NCBI GenBank assembly: GCA_944326305.1
Contig: CALVDL010000005.1
Location: forward strand, 62,001 to 126,000
Length of the DNA stretch: 64,000 nt
Direction: 5' to 3'
Origin: an uncultured Bacteroidales bacterium
GTDB taxonomy: Bacteria > Bacteroidota > Bacteroidia > Bacteroidales > UBA932
The notes beneath the pieces are model-generated. The model saw only the letters and a list, made by a program, of their open reading frames with translations. It was not told where the DNA came from and did not search any database. Of this stretch, positions 1 to 8,883 are shown piece after piece. Both the position numbers and the translations under genes were made by a program. How positions within the stretch are numbered: position 1 is the first letter of the stretch; every line of letters begins with the position of its first letter.

Positions 1-276
1 CGCAGCAAGGGGATGGCGGCGTTCGACGGTGCCATGGTCACCGTAAGCGGTGTGAGGGTCAGCCCTGACCTGTCCGTGGCCAAGGTGTACGTCAGCATCT
101 TCCCGTCGGAAAAGGCCGGAAAGGTGATGGGGCTGCTGGAGGAGAACACGAAAGCCCTCAGGGGAGAACTGGGCGGCAGGGTGGCCAGGCAGCTGAGGAT
201 CGTCCCGGAGCTGGTCTTCTTCCTCGACAGTTCGCTTGACTATGTAGCCCATATCGAGGAGCTCCTGAAGAAGTGA
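1..276 (+). CDS. rbfA: 30S ribosome-binding factor RbfA, 3' end (partial)
   Basis: The reading frame is already open at base 1, so the 5' end lies outside the window; about 91 codons remain and end at TGA 274-276. The visible part has the RbfA pattern: a segment VSPDLSVAKVYVSIF followed by a helix and the end RQLRIVPELVFFLDSSLDY..HIEELLKK. RbfA is a cold-shock KH-fold protein that binds immature 30S subunits and helps mature the 16S rRNA 5' end. A permease gene follows 42 nt downstream on the same strand, an arrangement I recall from other Bacteroidales. Identity rests on the C-terminal two-thirds only. Confidence 0.9.
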   Translation, partial: RSKGMAAFDGAMVTVSGVRVSPDLSVAKVYVSIFPSEKAGKVMGLLEENTKALRGELGGRVARQLRIVPELVFFLDSSLDYVAHIEELLKK

Positions 277-318
277 CGCACCGCAGCAGTGACACCGATG
301 AAGGATATGGCCAGATAG

Positions 319-1569
319 ATGAACCTTCCGTTTTTCATAGCACGGAGATACCTTTTCGCCAAGAAGTCACACAATGTGATAAACATCATCTCGGCGATAA
401 GCGCCATCGGCATGGCCATAGGGACGGCGGCACTGATAATAATACTTTCAATCTATAACGGGTTCGACTCGCTGGTCAAGAGCATGCTCAGCAATGTCGA
501 ACCCGACCTTCTTATCACCCCGGCGGAGGGGAAGACATTCGTCCCGCAGGGGAACGCCTATGACTGGATATACGACCAGGAGTCGGTCATGAACATGTGC
601 TGCGTGCTGGAGGAGAATGTGTTCATCGACTATGACGGGCACCAGGGGCTTGCCGTAGCCAAGGGGGTGGACGTGATCTACGAGCAGGAGTCGCCGCTGC
701 GCGGCCACCTGAAGGAAGGCACGTTCAACCTGCACCGCGGGGATGTCCGCCTGGCATGTGTCGGGGCCGGGCTCGCATACGAAATGGGAATCAGCCCGAG
801 ATTCGTGGCCCCGATCGAGATATACTACCCGTCCAGGACACGGAGCATATCGCTGAGCAACCCGGCGGCCTCGCTTGAATCCATAAAGGTATATCCGTCA
901 GGTATATTCAACATAAACAATGAAATAGACAGCAAATACATCATCCTCCCAATAGAGGCCATGCAGGAGCTTCTGGAATATGAGGGGGATGTGGCCTCCG
1001 GAGTGGAGATAAGGCTGGCGGAGGGATGTCCGCAGAGCGAGCTCCGGCGGCTTCAGAAAGAAATCTCCGTCAGGCTCGGGGACGGTTTCCGTGTCAGCGA
1101 CCGTTTCCAGCAGAACGAGACCCTCTACAAGATGATGAGGTACGAAAAGCTTTCCATCTACCTGATACTGGTGTTCATCATCATAATAATTGCATTCAAC
1201 ATCTTCGGCTCCCTGTCAATGCTCATCATCGAAAAGCGCGGGGATATAATGACCCTCAGGAGCATGGGGGCGCAGGACAGGATGCTCAGGCAGGTATTCG
1301 TGCTTGAAGGGTGGATGATCTCCCTGCTCGGCCTGGCCGCCGGGCTCGCCATAGGGATTGCCTTCGCCCTGGTGCAGCAGCATTTCGGTCTGATAAAGAT
1401 GCCCGGGAACTTCACAGTCCAGGCCTACCCGGTAATCCTGTCATGGAAGGACATCCTTGCGGCCGCCGCAGGCGTAGCCCTCATAGGATACATCATAGCG
1501 CTGCTGCCGGTGGCGTCGTTCTACCGGAAAGAGAAACGGCTGGTGTATACGGATTCCGGAAGTTTGTAA
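319..1569 (+). CDS. LolC/LolE-type ABC transporter permease (FtsX domain)
   Basis: This 416-residue inner-membrane protein has the LolC/E/FtsX layout. A cytoplasmic start (PFFIARRYLFAKKSHNVINIIS) leads into TM1 at about residues 22-46. A large periplasmic MacB-like domain follows to about residue 275. Three more TM segments make up the FtsX domain, with the coupling-helix-like EKRGDIMTLRSMGAQ after TM2. The family extracts lipoproteins from the inner membrane (LolCDE) or drives mechanotransmission. No ATPase gene is adjacent, so the LolD partner would have to be elsewhere. It starts 42 nt after rbfA and is probably co-transcribed with it. Lipoprotein release is the best family guess, not proven. 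Confidence 0.85.
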   Translation: MNLPFFIARRYLFAKKSHNVINIISAISAIGMAIGTAALIIILSIYNGFDSLVKSMLSNVEPDLLITPAEGKTFVPQGNAYDWIYDQESVMNMCCVLEENVFIDYDGHQGLAVAKGVDVIYEQESPLRGHLKEGTFNLHRGDVRLACVGAGLAYEMGISPRFVAPIEIYYPSRTRSISLSNPAASLESIKVYPSGIFNINNEIDSKYIILPIEAMQELLEYEGDVASGVEIRLAEGCPQSELRRLQKEISVRLGDGFRVSDRFQQNETLYKMMRYEKLSIYLILVFIIIIIAFNIFGSLSMLIIEKRGDIMTLRSMGAQDRMLRQVFVLEGWMISLLGLAAGLAIGIAFALVQQHFGLIKMPGNFTVQAYPVILSWKDILAAAAGVALIGYIIALLPVASFYRKEKRLVYTDSGSL

Positions 1570-1620
1570 TGTTTTTACCGCTTCTGACTCCATGCGGATA
1601 CACATACAGGGCAAATTTCA

Positions 1621-1628
1621 TACATTTG
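1621..1628 (+). promoter_or_regulatory. Bacteroidetes -7 box for the AraC regulator
   Basis: TACATTTG matches the Bacteroidetes -7 consensus TAnnTTTG. No clear -33 TTTG is seen. The box ends just before an in-frame ATG at 1630, so the transcript would begin after that codon. This favours the next ATG (1648) as the start of the regulator. Confidence 0.5.
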
Positions 1629-1647
1629 CATGCAAACTACCAGAGAC

Positions 1648-2553
1648 ATGGAAAACGGCATCATAAAAATCGAGACTGTAGACCAGTACAACAAGCTCTA
1701 CGGGCTCAAGACACTGCACCCGCTGGTGACGATAGCGGACCTGAGCAAGGCAAGACAGAACATCCCCCTGGAATGCACCATCAACTACGGGGTCTACGCA
1801 CTGTTCCTCAAGCAGGTCAAATGCGGGGACATCACATACGGAAGGCAGCCGTATGACTACCAGGAAGGGACCATCACCAGTTTTGCGCCGGGGCAGGTGG
1901 TGAGCGTGCACAGGGATCCGAGCATCACGAAACTGGATGCTCTGGGACTGCTTTTCCATCCAGACCTTATCAGGGGGACGGATCTCGGTAAAGACATACG
2001 CAGGTATTCGTTCTTCTCCTACAATTCCACTGAGGCCCTGCACCTCTCCGAGGACGAGAAACACCTGTTCAAAGACTGCCTCAAGAAAATCGAGATGGAA
2101 ATCAGCCGTCCTGTCGACAAGCACAGCAAAAGACTGATTTCCATGAACATAGAACTACTGCTTGACTATTGCATGAGGTTCTATGACAGGCAGTTCATCA
2201 CCCGCAGCGATGCCAACCAGGGTATCCTCATACGTTTCGACGAACTCCTGGACCAGTATTTCGAAAGCGGCATAGCGGAAGCGGAAGGCCTCCCTACAGT
2301 AAAGTACTTTGCGGACAAGGTCTGCCTTTCCCCGAACTATTTCGGAGACCTGATAAAAAAGGAATCCGGGAAGACAGCCCAGGAGCATATCCAGGACAAG
2401 ATCATCGGCCTGGCCAAAGACAAGATGCTCGGCAGCGACAAGACAGTCAGCCAGATAGCCTACGAGCTCGGTTTCCAGTACTCCCAGCACTTCAGCCGCC
2501 TGTTCAAGAAACTCACAGGCAGCACCCCTATGGAGTTCCGCAGGCCGAGCTGA
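1648..2553 (+). CDS. AraC-family transcriptional regulator
   Basis: The protein is 301 residues long from the chosen start. The N-terminal ~190 residues form a cupin-like sensor region, beginning with MENGIIKIETVDQYNKLYG. The C-terminal ~95 residues are the double HTH of the AraC family: first helix pair around VKYFADKVCLSPNYFGDLIKKESG, second around VSQIAYELGFQYSQHFSRLFKKLTG, ending STPMEFR. I prefer the ATG at 1648 over 1630 because a -7 box occupies 1621-1628. The effector is unknown. It is transcribed apart from the permease upstream and convergently with the peptidase downstream, so its neighbours do not reveal its regulon. Confidence 0.9.
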   Translation: MENGIIKIETVDQYNKLYGLKTLHPLVTIADLSKARQNIPLECTINYGVYALFLKQVKCGDITYGRQPYDYQEGTITSFAPGQVVSVHRDPSITKLDALGLLFHPDLIRGTDLGKDIRRYSFFSYNSTEALHLSEDEKHLFKDCLKKIEMEISRPVDKHSKRLISMNIELLLDYCMRFYDRQFITRSDANQGILIRFDELLDQYFESGIAEAEGLPTVKYFADKVCLSPNYFGDLIKKESGKTAQEHIQDKIIGLAKDKMLGSDKTVSQIAYELGFQYSQHFSRLFKKLTGSTPMEFRRPS

Positions 2554-2578
2554 CCAGCCCGGCGGCAGCGGTCCGCAT

Positions 2579-4885
2579 TCATTCCCCCTTCAGATACTTC
2601 AGCCAGAACGCGCGGTTCTCTGCGGTGAAGTGCGTCTGCTGATAGCCACGGTAGCCGTGCATGCCGTCCGGATATATCATGAAGTCGAACCTCTTGCAGC
2701 CTTTCTGCAGGACGTCGATCAGCTGCAGGGTGTTCTGGAAATGGACATTGTCATCCCCGGTGCCGTGTGTGAGCTTCAGCATGACAGGCTCTGCGGAACC
2801 GTCCGCAGCCCCAGAGGCTGATACAGGATAGCCCTGGACATACTCCAGGGTGGAGGCCGCCTTGTACCCGTCAGGGTTGGTCTGCGGAGTCTCCATGTAG
2901 CGCTCCGTGTAGTGGGAGTCATACAGCCGCCAGTCATAGACACCGCCTCCGGCGATGCCGTAGTGGAACTGCTCCGGGGCACGGAAGAGGAGCATGGAGG
3001 TCATGGTACCCCCGAACGAGAAGCCCTCCACACCTATCTTGTCGGCCTGGACATAAGGCAGGGACTGGAGATATTCCGCCCATGCGATGAAATCCCGCAC
3101 AGGGACCTCCGTAAGGTTCTTGTATATCAGGTCAGTACCGGCGCGTCCGTTATGCCCCGCGGCCCTGCAGTCGGCTGTGATCTCTATGATGCCGTTACGG
3201 GACCACCACTGGTTGTTTTCAGACGGAGTAGACCAGCGGTCGCGTACCATCGGAGTGTCAGGTCCGCCGTATATGTCCATATGGACAGGATATTTCCGTG
3301 AAGGGTCGAAATCCTTCGGGTACACTATCGCGGCCGGGATCCTCTGTCCGTCCTCTGCAGTGAGCCATATCAGCTGAGGAAGCGCATAATCCCCAGGGGA
3401 ATACCCTTCGTATGCCATGTCAGCCACCACTTCATGCCTGCACACAGAGACCTGGACCGGAGCCGCAGGGCACACCTGAGGCATATTCTCCTGAACAGGG
3501 AAAACCGGGTATCCGTCAGCTGAAGGGTCGGTCATGACGGACTCTTTCCTGCCTGTATCGAATACAGCCACCCTGACAGGGGTGGTATAGTTGGAATACG
3601 ATGCGGCGAAATATCTGCCGTCCGGAGAGAATTTCACTCCGGCAACACTGTACGCCGGATCAGTGAGGGCCTCCACAGCGCAAACGTATTCCCCGGCGGC
3701 TCCCGCCGGAGTATCCGTCACAGCCCCGGCCTCCTCAGGGAAGCCTTTCCCGAGCGCGAGCCTGTACAGAGTCTCACGCACCCGGGAGTCCCTGCGGGCA
3801 GTGAAGTAGAGCTCCCCGCGCTCCTCGTCCACTTTCAGTATGCTTATCCCCCAGTTCTGCCCGTCCGTAAGGCGGAGAAGCGTCTTCCCGTCGTATGAAA
3901 GAAAATAGACCTGCTCCCAGCCGGTCTCGAAACGGCGGGCCATGTAAAAGCCGCTTTCAGTGAAATACACCGCATTGATCCAGTCTATCCATGTCTTGTA
4001 CTGCTCATGATAGACCTGCCTTCTGGAACCGTCTGAAGCATTCACTGCATAAAGGTCGAGAGTGTTCTGGATACGCGGCATCCTGGCGATATAGAACTCC
4101 TTGCTGTCAGCCCCCCAGAACGGTATCCCGAAATACTGGTCCTCCGTCGGGTCGAAGTCCGCCCAGACGATTTCAGGAGCCGGACATGCATCGTCCGTGA
4201 CTACTCCTGAAGGGCCGGCCAGTACCATGCCTCCATCCGACAGGGAGAAAAGGCCAGATATATCCACGATACCGATCCTCACCTCGGGATTCCTCTCCCC
4301 CGCTTTCGGATAACGGGTGTTGTTCAGTCTGCCGTCCTGTCCGAACGGGGAATAGATCGGGAAGAGAGGCACCTGAGTATTGTCAAACCGGTAGAAACCT
4401 ATCTTCCTGCTGTCAGGGGACCACCAGAAGGCCTTGTACTTCGAAGGACGCCCGAGAATCTCCTCGTAATACACCCACGAGGCATACCCGTTGAGTATCA
4501 GGTCAGTGCCGTCGAATGTCAGACGCATCTCCCTCTGCGAAGCTATATCCATGACATACAGGTCATTGTCACGCGTAAAAGCAAGTTTCGTGGAGTCTGG
4601 CGAATATGTAAGGTTGACCGCCCCTTCCGGATTTACCGGGAATCCGGCATACTTTTCCGGAGCCGACACGCCCGTTTTCCGTTTCCCGTTGCGGGCATTC
4701 ACCGAGAAAGCTAGGGAGTCGGTGTAAGTCCCGTCATACGAAAAGATTACCTCTTTATCGGAAATCCATTTCCATGAGGAAGGGACTTTCATGAATTCAT
4801 CCGGTCCTTCCACTGCATAGGAATTATGGCCGCAGGCCAATGACAGGGCCGATATGGCCAAAGACAATATTGCAGGTCTGTTCAT
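2579..4885 (-). CDS. S9 family prolyl dipeptidyl peptidase (DPP IV type)
   Basis: The 768-residue protein has a signal peptide, an eight-bladed-propeller region of about 450 residues and a C-terminal alpha/beta hydrolase domain. The DPP IV N-terminus-recognition Glu pair is visible in ASWVYYEEI. The nucleophile is in GFSFGG (Ser about 623), where most relatives have GWSYGG. The acid lies in GTGDDNVHF (about 711-712) and the His in GMHGYRG (about 743). The family removes X-Pro or X-Ala dipeptides from peptide N-termini, here in the periplasm or at the outer membrane. LSLACG near the N-terminus could be a lipobox, so it may be a lipoprotein. Single gene, convergent with the AraC regulator. Confidence 0.92.
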   Translation of the reverse strand: MNRPAILSLAISALSLACGHNSYAVEGPDEFMKVPSSWKWISDKEVIFSYDGTYTDSLAFSVNARNGKRKTGVSAPEKYAGFPVNPEGAVNLTYSPDSTKLAFTRDNDLYVMDIASQREMRLTFDGTDLILNGYASWVYYEEILGRPSKYKAFWWSPDSRKIGFYRFDNTQVPLFPIYSPFGQDGRLNNTRYPKAGERNPEVRIGIVDISGLFSLSDGGMVLAGPSGVVTDDACPAPEIVWADFDPTEDQYFGIPFWGADSKEFYIARMPRIQNTLDLYAVNASDGSRRQVYHEQYKTWIDWINAVYFTESGFYMARRFETGWEQVYFLSYDGKTLLRLTDGQNWGISILKVDEERGELYFTARRDSRVRETLYRLALGKGFPEEAGAVTDTPAGAAGEYVCAVEALTDPAYSVAGVKFSPDGRYFAASYSNYTTPVRVAVFDTGRKESVMTDPSADGYPVFPVQENMPQVCPAAPVQVSVCRHEVVADMAYEGYSPGDYALPQLIWLTAEDGQRIPAAIVYPKDFDPSRKYPVHMDIYGGPDTPMVRDRWSTPSENNQWWSRNGIIEITADCRAAGHNGRAGTDLIYKNLTEVPVRDFIAWAEYLQSLPYVQADKIGVEGFSFGGTMTSMLLFRAPEQFHYGIAGGGVYDWRLYDSHYTERYMETPQTNPDGYKAASTLEYVQGYPVSASGAADGSAEPVMLKLTHGTGDDNVHFQNTLQLIDVLQKGCKRFDFMIYPDGMHGYRGYQQTHFTAENRAFWLKYLKGE

Positions 4886-5099
4886 ATATCAGTTTTAACG
4901 TCAGTCCGACGAATTTATGTTTAATAATATTATCCTAAAAATCAATGTTTTATCATTTATAACCCCGTAGGTCCACCCCCAGTCACTGCGTGACAGATTT
5001 CCCGGCTCCGGCTTACAGCCTCCGTTCGAAATGACAATGGGAGCGCTGCCTCCTTCCGAAACAATAAGGCATCTGCCCTAAATGACAAAGCCTCTGCCA

Positions 5100-6542
5100 T
5101 CATTCAAAGAATTCGTCCCTGAAGTTGACGAAATATACTTTATCCACACCTCGGGTGATGGCAGTGTAGAGCCATTTCAGGTCATCCGGGAGGAGGTCGT
5201 CCTGCCAGAACGGATTGTCGATGAAGACACATTTCCACTGTCCTCCCTGGGACTTGTGGCAGGTAATCGCATTGGCGTACTTGAGCTGCAGGGCGTTGTA
5301 GTACCTGTCCTCGCGGACGGCCTCGTAACGCTTCTTCTTCGATGTGATATGAGAATAGTCAGCATCCACCCCGAGGTACAGCCTGTTCTGCTGCTCGTAT
5401 GTAAGGGCCGCGCTCTCAGCATCGAGGGTGTCGAGAATCACTTCCGCCGTAATCTCCTGGTCCCCGTAGTCAGGGAAGGAAAGCCTCGCCTGGGCGAAAT
5501 GCAGCCCGTAGCGCTCCTCGTATCTCGATATTTTCAGGAGCTTGACTATATCACCGTTGGCTATGTAGTCCATGCCCTGGATGCCCTCCAGGAACTGGTA
5601 GCAGTTCTTTACAATCATCAGCTTGTCGTCCCGTACCAGGCGCTCCTCCTTGAACTGGACGGTGGAGCGGATGCCTGCATTGTACCTGATGGCCCTCTTG
5701 TTCGACCTGCACAGGACAATGACTTCGTCCTCACCGTACCGGGCATATGCATCCGAAATCTTCTCTATAAGGTCCCCTCCAGTGATACGCTCCACATCAT
5801 CAAAGCCGGAGACCCTCATCTTAAGTTCACCGGGGTCATCCCCGAAACTTTCTTCGAGGGCCGAGATACGGTGCCGGACAACTGTGGCATTGTACAGGAT
5901 ACCGGACTCCTTTTGCTGCCTCACCACTGTAGTGAGCTCCACAAAAGAGACCCCTCCCACCATGGACATGTAATCCCTGGAAAGGGCAGGGCTGCAGTCC
6001 AGCCCCACAGGAGGAAGCTGTGCGGAGTCCCCTATAAGTATCAGTTTACAGTCCAGTCCGTTACGCACAAACGAGACCAGGTCCTCCAGAAGATTCCCCG
6101 AGCCGAAAAGCTGCGATGACTGGCTCTGGGATGCCTCCACACCGATCAGGGACACCTCGTCTACGATGAACAGGGCCTCTTTGGACTTGTTCGGGGCCAG
6201 AGAGAACTGTCCGAAGCCGTCCCCTCCCACGGACTTCTGCCTGTAGATATGCTTGTGTATCGTATATGCCGGCTGGCCGGCATAGCCGGAAAGGACTTTG
6301 GCCGCACGGCCTGTAGGGGCAAGCAGTATACATTGGCGGCGGTATTCATGCATGGTCCTTATGACAGACGCGATTGCCGTGGTCTTTCCTGTACCGGCAT
6401 ACCCGTTTACCACCAGGATGTCCCCGTCATCAGATGCGAGGAACCCGGATACGGACCTGAGGAGATTGTCCTGACAGGAAGTAGGGGCAAAGCCGAGAGC
6501 GGAAATAAACCTGTCATAAAGGAACGCCGAGTATCCCATCAT
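5100..6542 (-). CDS. RecD-like ATP-dependent DNA helicase (single-gene type)
   Basis: This is a 480-residue SF1B helicase. Walker A GYAGTGKT is at residues 47-54, Walker B is LFIVDEVSLIG, and motif III is LILIGDSAQLPPVG. The C-terminal UvrD-like part contains ITCHKSQGGQWKCV and ends AITRGVDKVYFVNF. It is shorter than RecD2 and lacks the long N-terminal extension. Bacteroidales commonly carry this stand-alone form without RecB/RecC beside it. Its ATG overlaps the trkH stop by 4 nt, making it the last gene of the glnS-trkH operon. A role in 5'-3' unwinding during repair is inferred from the family. Confidence 0.88.
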   Translation of the reverse strand: MMGYSAFLYDRFISALGFAPTSCQDNLLRSVSGFLASDDGDILVVNGYAGTGKTTAIASVIRTMHEYRRQCILLAPTGRAAKVLSGYAGQPAYTIHKHIYRQKSVGGDGFGQFSLAPNKSKEALFIVDEVSLIGVEASQSQSSQLFGSGNLLEDLVSFVRNGLDCKLILIGDSAQLPPVGLDCSPALSRDYMSMVGGVSFVELTTVVRQQKESGILYNATVVRHRISALEESFGDDPGELKMRVSGFDDVERITGGDLIEKISDAYARYGEDEVIVLCRSNKRAIRYNAGIRSTVQFKEERLVRDDKLMIVKNCYQFLEGIQGMDYIANGDIVKLLKISRYEERYGLHFAQARLSFPDYGDQEITAEVILDTLDAESAALTYEQQNRLYLGVDADYSHITSKKKRYEAVREDRYYNALQLKYANAITCHKSQGGQWKCVFIDNPFWQDDLLPDDLKWLYTAITRGVDKVYFVNFRDEFFE

Positions 6543-7993
6543 TTCCCCCTCTTGAAAATCAGGTAGAATATCACTATTACCGGATATATCTCCACACGTC
6601 CCAGAAACATGTCCATGGAATATATCAGCTTGGCGACCGCCGGCTGGGCGGCATAGCTCCCGAGAGAACCCAGGTCACCCATAGCGGCCCCGGCATTGCC
6701 CATTGATGAAAGGGCTCCGGAAAACGCTTCCACAGGCTCTACACCGCATAATACGAGCAATATGATAGAAATCGCTATCAAGGCCGAATACAGCACGATA
6801 TAAAGTATGACAGGCAGGGCGACATCATCATTCACCAGATGGTTCCCCAGCCGTATCTGCAGCACTGATGAAGAAGGATGCAGTTTCTTGCGGACCTGGC
6901 AGACCACAGCCTTCATGGCTATGTACATCCTGTCCGCCTTCACACCGCCGGCAGTGGATCCCGAGCACCCGCACTGGAACAGCCCGTATGCGAGCACAAG
7001 CAGAGAAAACAGCGGCCACCCCGAATTGTCCGCAGAGCCGAAACCTGTAGTCGAAGTATAGCTGCATACCTGGAACGAAGCATCCATCAGGGCCTTTCCC
7101 CAGGACCCGTAACCTCCCTGGAATTTAAGGGACAGGGTCACAAGGACCGTCATCACGAGGATGGAGGTGAGGAAGAACTTGACGACCGGACTTTTCAGCG
7201 GCTTTAGCGACCTGGTCGCAAATACAGTGAAGAGCAGTCCGAAATGAAGGCTCGAAATCACCATGAACAACATCACTATCAGGTTGATGGCCGTAGAGTC
7301 ATAATACGATATGGAAGTGTTCCTGGTACTGAACCCACCTGTGGCAACCGTGCTGAACGAATGGTTTATGGCATCGAAGAACGACATGCCCGCAAGCATC
7401 AGCATGAGAGTCTCGCACACGACCAGCCCGACATACACCAGAACCGTTATGTACACTGTCTTCACGGAACGGGTCCTGTACCCTTCCTTGGAAAGCGATG
7501 AAAGCTCTATATTGGTGAGCCTCAACCGGAAAGGACTTGCGTTAGGCATGATCAGCAGCAGAAAGACCACCACACCCAGGCCTCCGATGAAATGAGTGGA
7601 TGACCGCCAGAAAAGCAGGCTCTTCGGCAGGGCCTCGATATCCGTCAGAATGGTAGAGCCGGTCGTAGTATAGCCGGACACGCTCTCGAACAGAGCGTTC
7701 ACAAGTGAGAACTCCCCGCCCCACATCACATAAGGCAGCATACCGAACAGGAATGACAGTATCCACGACAGGACAATGATCATGAATCCATCCTGGATGG
7801 ATATGGACTCGGACTTCCTGACGAAAATAAAAGGGAAGATTCCGGTAATGAACGTGATTATAAAGCTTATGGAAAGCGGGGCAAAGGCCGAATCCATCCC
7901 GTCACAGATGGAGATGAGCATGGAAATGAACATAAACAAGGCACTTACCAGAAGTGCCCTGCCAACATTGGTGGATATTACCTTTACGTTCAT
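6539..7993 (-). CDS. trkH: TrkH-family potassium uptake protein
   Basis: The 484-residue membrane protein has the four-fold M1-P-M2 architecture of Trk/Ktr channels. All four selectivity-filter loops are visible: TTTGSTI, ATGGFSTRN, STTGFGSAD and GSMGNAGAAMG. It forms the K+-conducting dimer in the inner membrane and is normally gated by a cytoplasmic RCK protein (TrkA/KtrA). No trkA lies beside it here. It sits in an operon after glnS and a small membrane sensor (13-nt gap) and overlaps the recD-like helicase by 4 nt. Substrate assignment to K+ (possibly also Na+) follows from the filter glycines. Confidence 0.93.
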   Translation of the reverse strand: MNVKVISTNVGRALLVSALFMFISMLISICDGMDSAFAPLSISFIITFITGIFPFIFVRKSESISIQDGFMIIVLSWILSFLFGMLPYVMWGGEFSLVNALFESVSGYTTTGSTILTDIEALPKSLLFWRSSTHFIGGLGVVVFLLLIMPNASPFRLRLTNIELSSLSKEGYRTRSVKTVYITVLVYVGLVVCETLMLMLAGMSFFDAINHSFSTVATGGFSTRNTSISYYDSTAINLIVMLFMVISSLHFGLLFTVFATRSLKPLKSPVVKFFLTSILVMTVLVTLSLKFQGGYGSWGKALMDASFQVCSYTSTTGFGSADNSGWPLFSLLVLAYGLFQCGCSGSTAGGVKADRMYIAMKAVVCQVRKKLHPSSSVLQIRLGNHLVNDDVALPVILYIVLYSALIAISIILLVLCGVEPVEAFSGALSSMGNAGAAMGDLGSLGSYAAQPAVAKLIYSMDMFLGRVEIYPVIVIFYLIFKRGK

Positions 7994-8006
7994 TTCCAGA
8001 GGGGCG

Positions 8007-8867
8007 TCAATTGCGGTTTTCCGAAGATTCGATGAGCCTTTCCCTCTCCTCCCTCAGTTTCGCAAGCCTTTTCTTCAACTCCATATTTTCCTCAACAATC
8101 TCGGAAACCCCGTTGTTTATCGCGACCAGCTCATCGTCCCCGTCAACTGTACAGGTATATTTCTTATTGAATTTCAAATAATTGTCAATACCGTCCTCCA
8201 TCCGGCAGATTGGATTGACATAGTAGGACATTATGAAGAACATCAGCAGCACGACCAGCAGTAGACCGACACCCACCGAAACGATTCCAGGCATTATGCT
8301 CCTGTAAAAGCCAGCCTGGAAAGTCTCTGAATTTTCCTTCAGGTCCTTGTAGATAAGGCCGTTGAGGTTTTCTGTCGACTGCCTGAACTTCTGGAAGTCC
8401 GGCTGCAGCTTCCCGAAGAACCACTGCCTAGAATCTATGAAGTCGGACCTCATGACACGCCCGAGGCTGAGAGAAGTGCGCATGTAGGCCGAATAGGAGC
8501 TTATGACGGAATCAGCCGCCGCAATGGTCTGCGGGGAACTGAACGAGGAGCGGAGCGCATTGTACTCCGTAAGGAATGCCACGCTGTCGAAAGACGGAAG
8601 GATAAACAGGGAATCCTCGACCCCTATCGCGGCCAGTATCTTGAGGTTGTATTCCTCACACACGGACGAGAGCCTCTGCGTCTTGTTGATGCTGTTGATG
8701 TCGGCGGCTATAAGGTCGGAGACATAGTTGCTCATCCTCCTGTATTCCAGGACTGAAATAACACTGGAAAGCAGCAGTATGGCAGCTATGGCCCCCAGCC
8801 CGAGCGACAGCTTGACCCGCATCGACATCCGCCTGCGGCGGTCCTTCATGAAAAATCGTCCGAACAT
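8007..8867 (-). CDS. Membrane protein with 4-helix-bundle sensor, HAMP-like region and coiled coil; no output domain
   Basis: The 286-residue protein has a basic N-terminus (KDRRRRMSMR) and TM1 at about 19-40. A helical periplasmic segment of ~150 residues follows, resembling the ligand-binding bundle of chemoreceptors. TM2 at about 190-214 leads into a HAMP-like stretch (YYVNPICRMEDGIDNY). The end is a highly charged coiled coil (ENMELKKRLAKLREERERL). No kinase, cyclase or methyl-accepting domain follows, so it would have to signal through a partner or act structurally. It lies 16 nt after glnS and 13 nt before trkH in one operon. Function is not known. Confidence 0.7.
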   Translation of the reverse strand: MFGRFFMKDRRRRMSMRVKLSLGLGAIAAILLLSSVISVLEYRRMSNYVSDLIAADINSINKTQRLSSVCEEYNLKILAAIGVEDSLFILPSFDSVAFLTEYNALRSSFSSPQTIAAADSVISSYSAYMRTSLSLGRVMRSDFIDSRQWFFGKLQPDFQKFRQSTENLNGLIYKDLKENSETFQAGFYRSIMPGIVSVGVGLLLVVLLMFFIMSYYVNPICRMEDGIDNYLKFNKKYTCTVDGDDELVAINNGVSEIVEENMELKKRLAKLREERERLIESSENRN

Positions 8868-8883
8868 AGTTTTCCCCGGCAGG

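Noticed and set aside
273..458. Short plus-strand frame overlapping the permease start
   Set aside because: It overlaps the membrane-protein N-terminus in another frame and has no recognisable features.
5082..6119. 345-codon plus-strand open frame opposite the RecD-like helicase
   Set aside because: The minus strand encodes an intact helicase with all motifs; the plus frame has no family features and is a GC-driven shadow.
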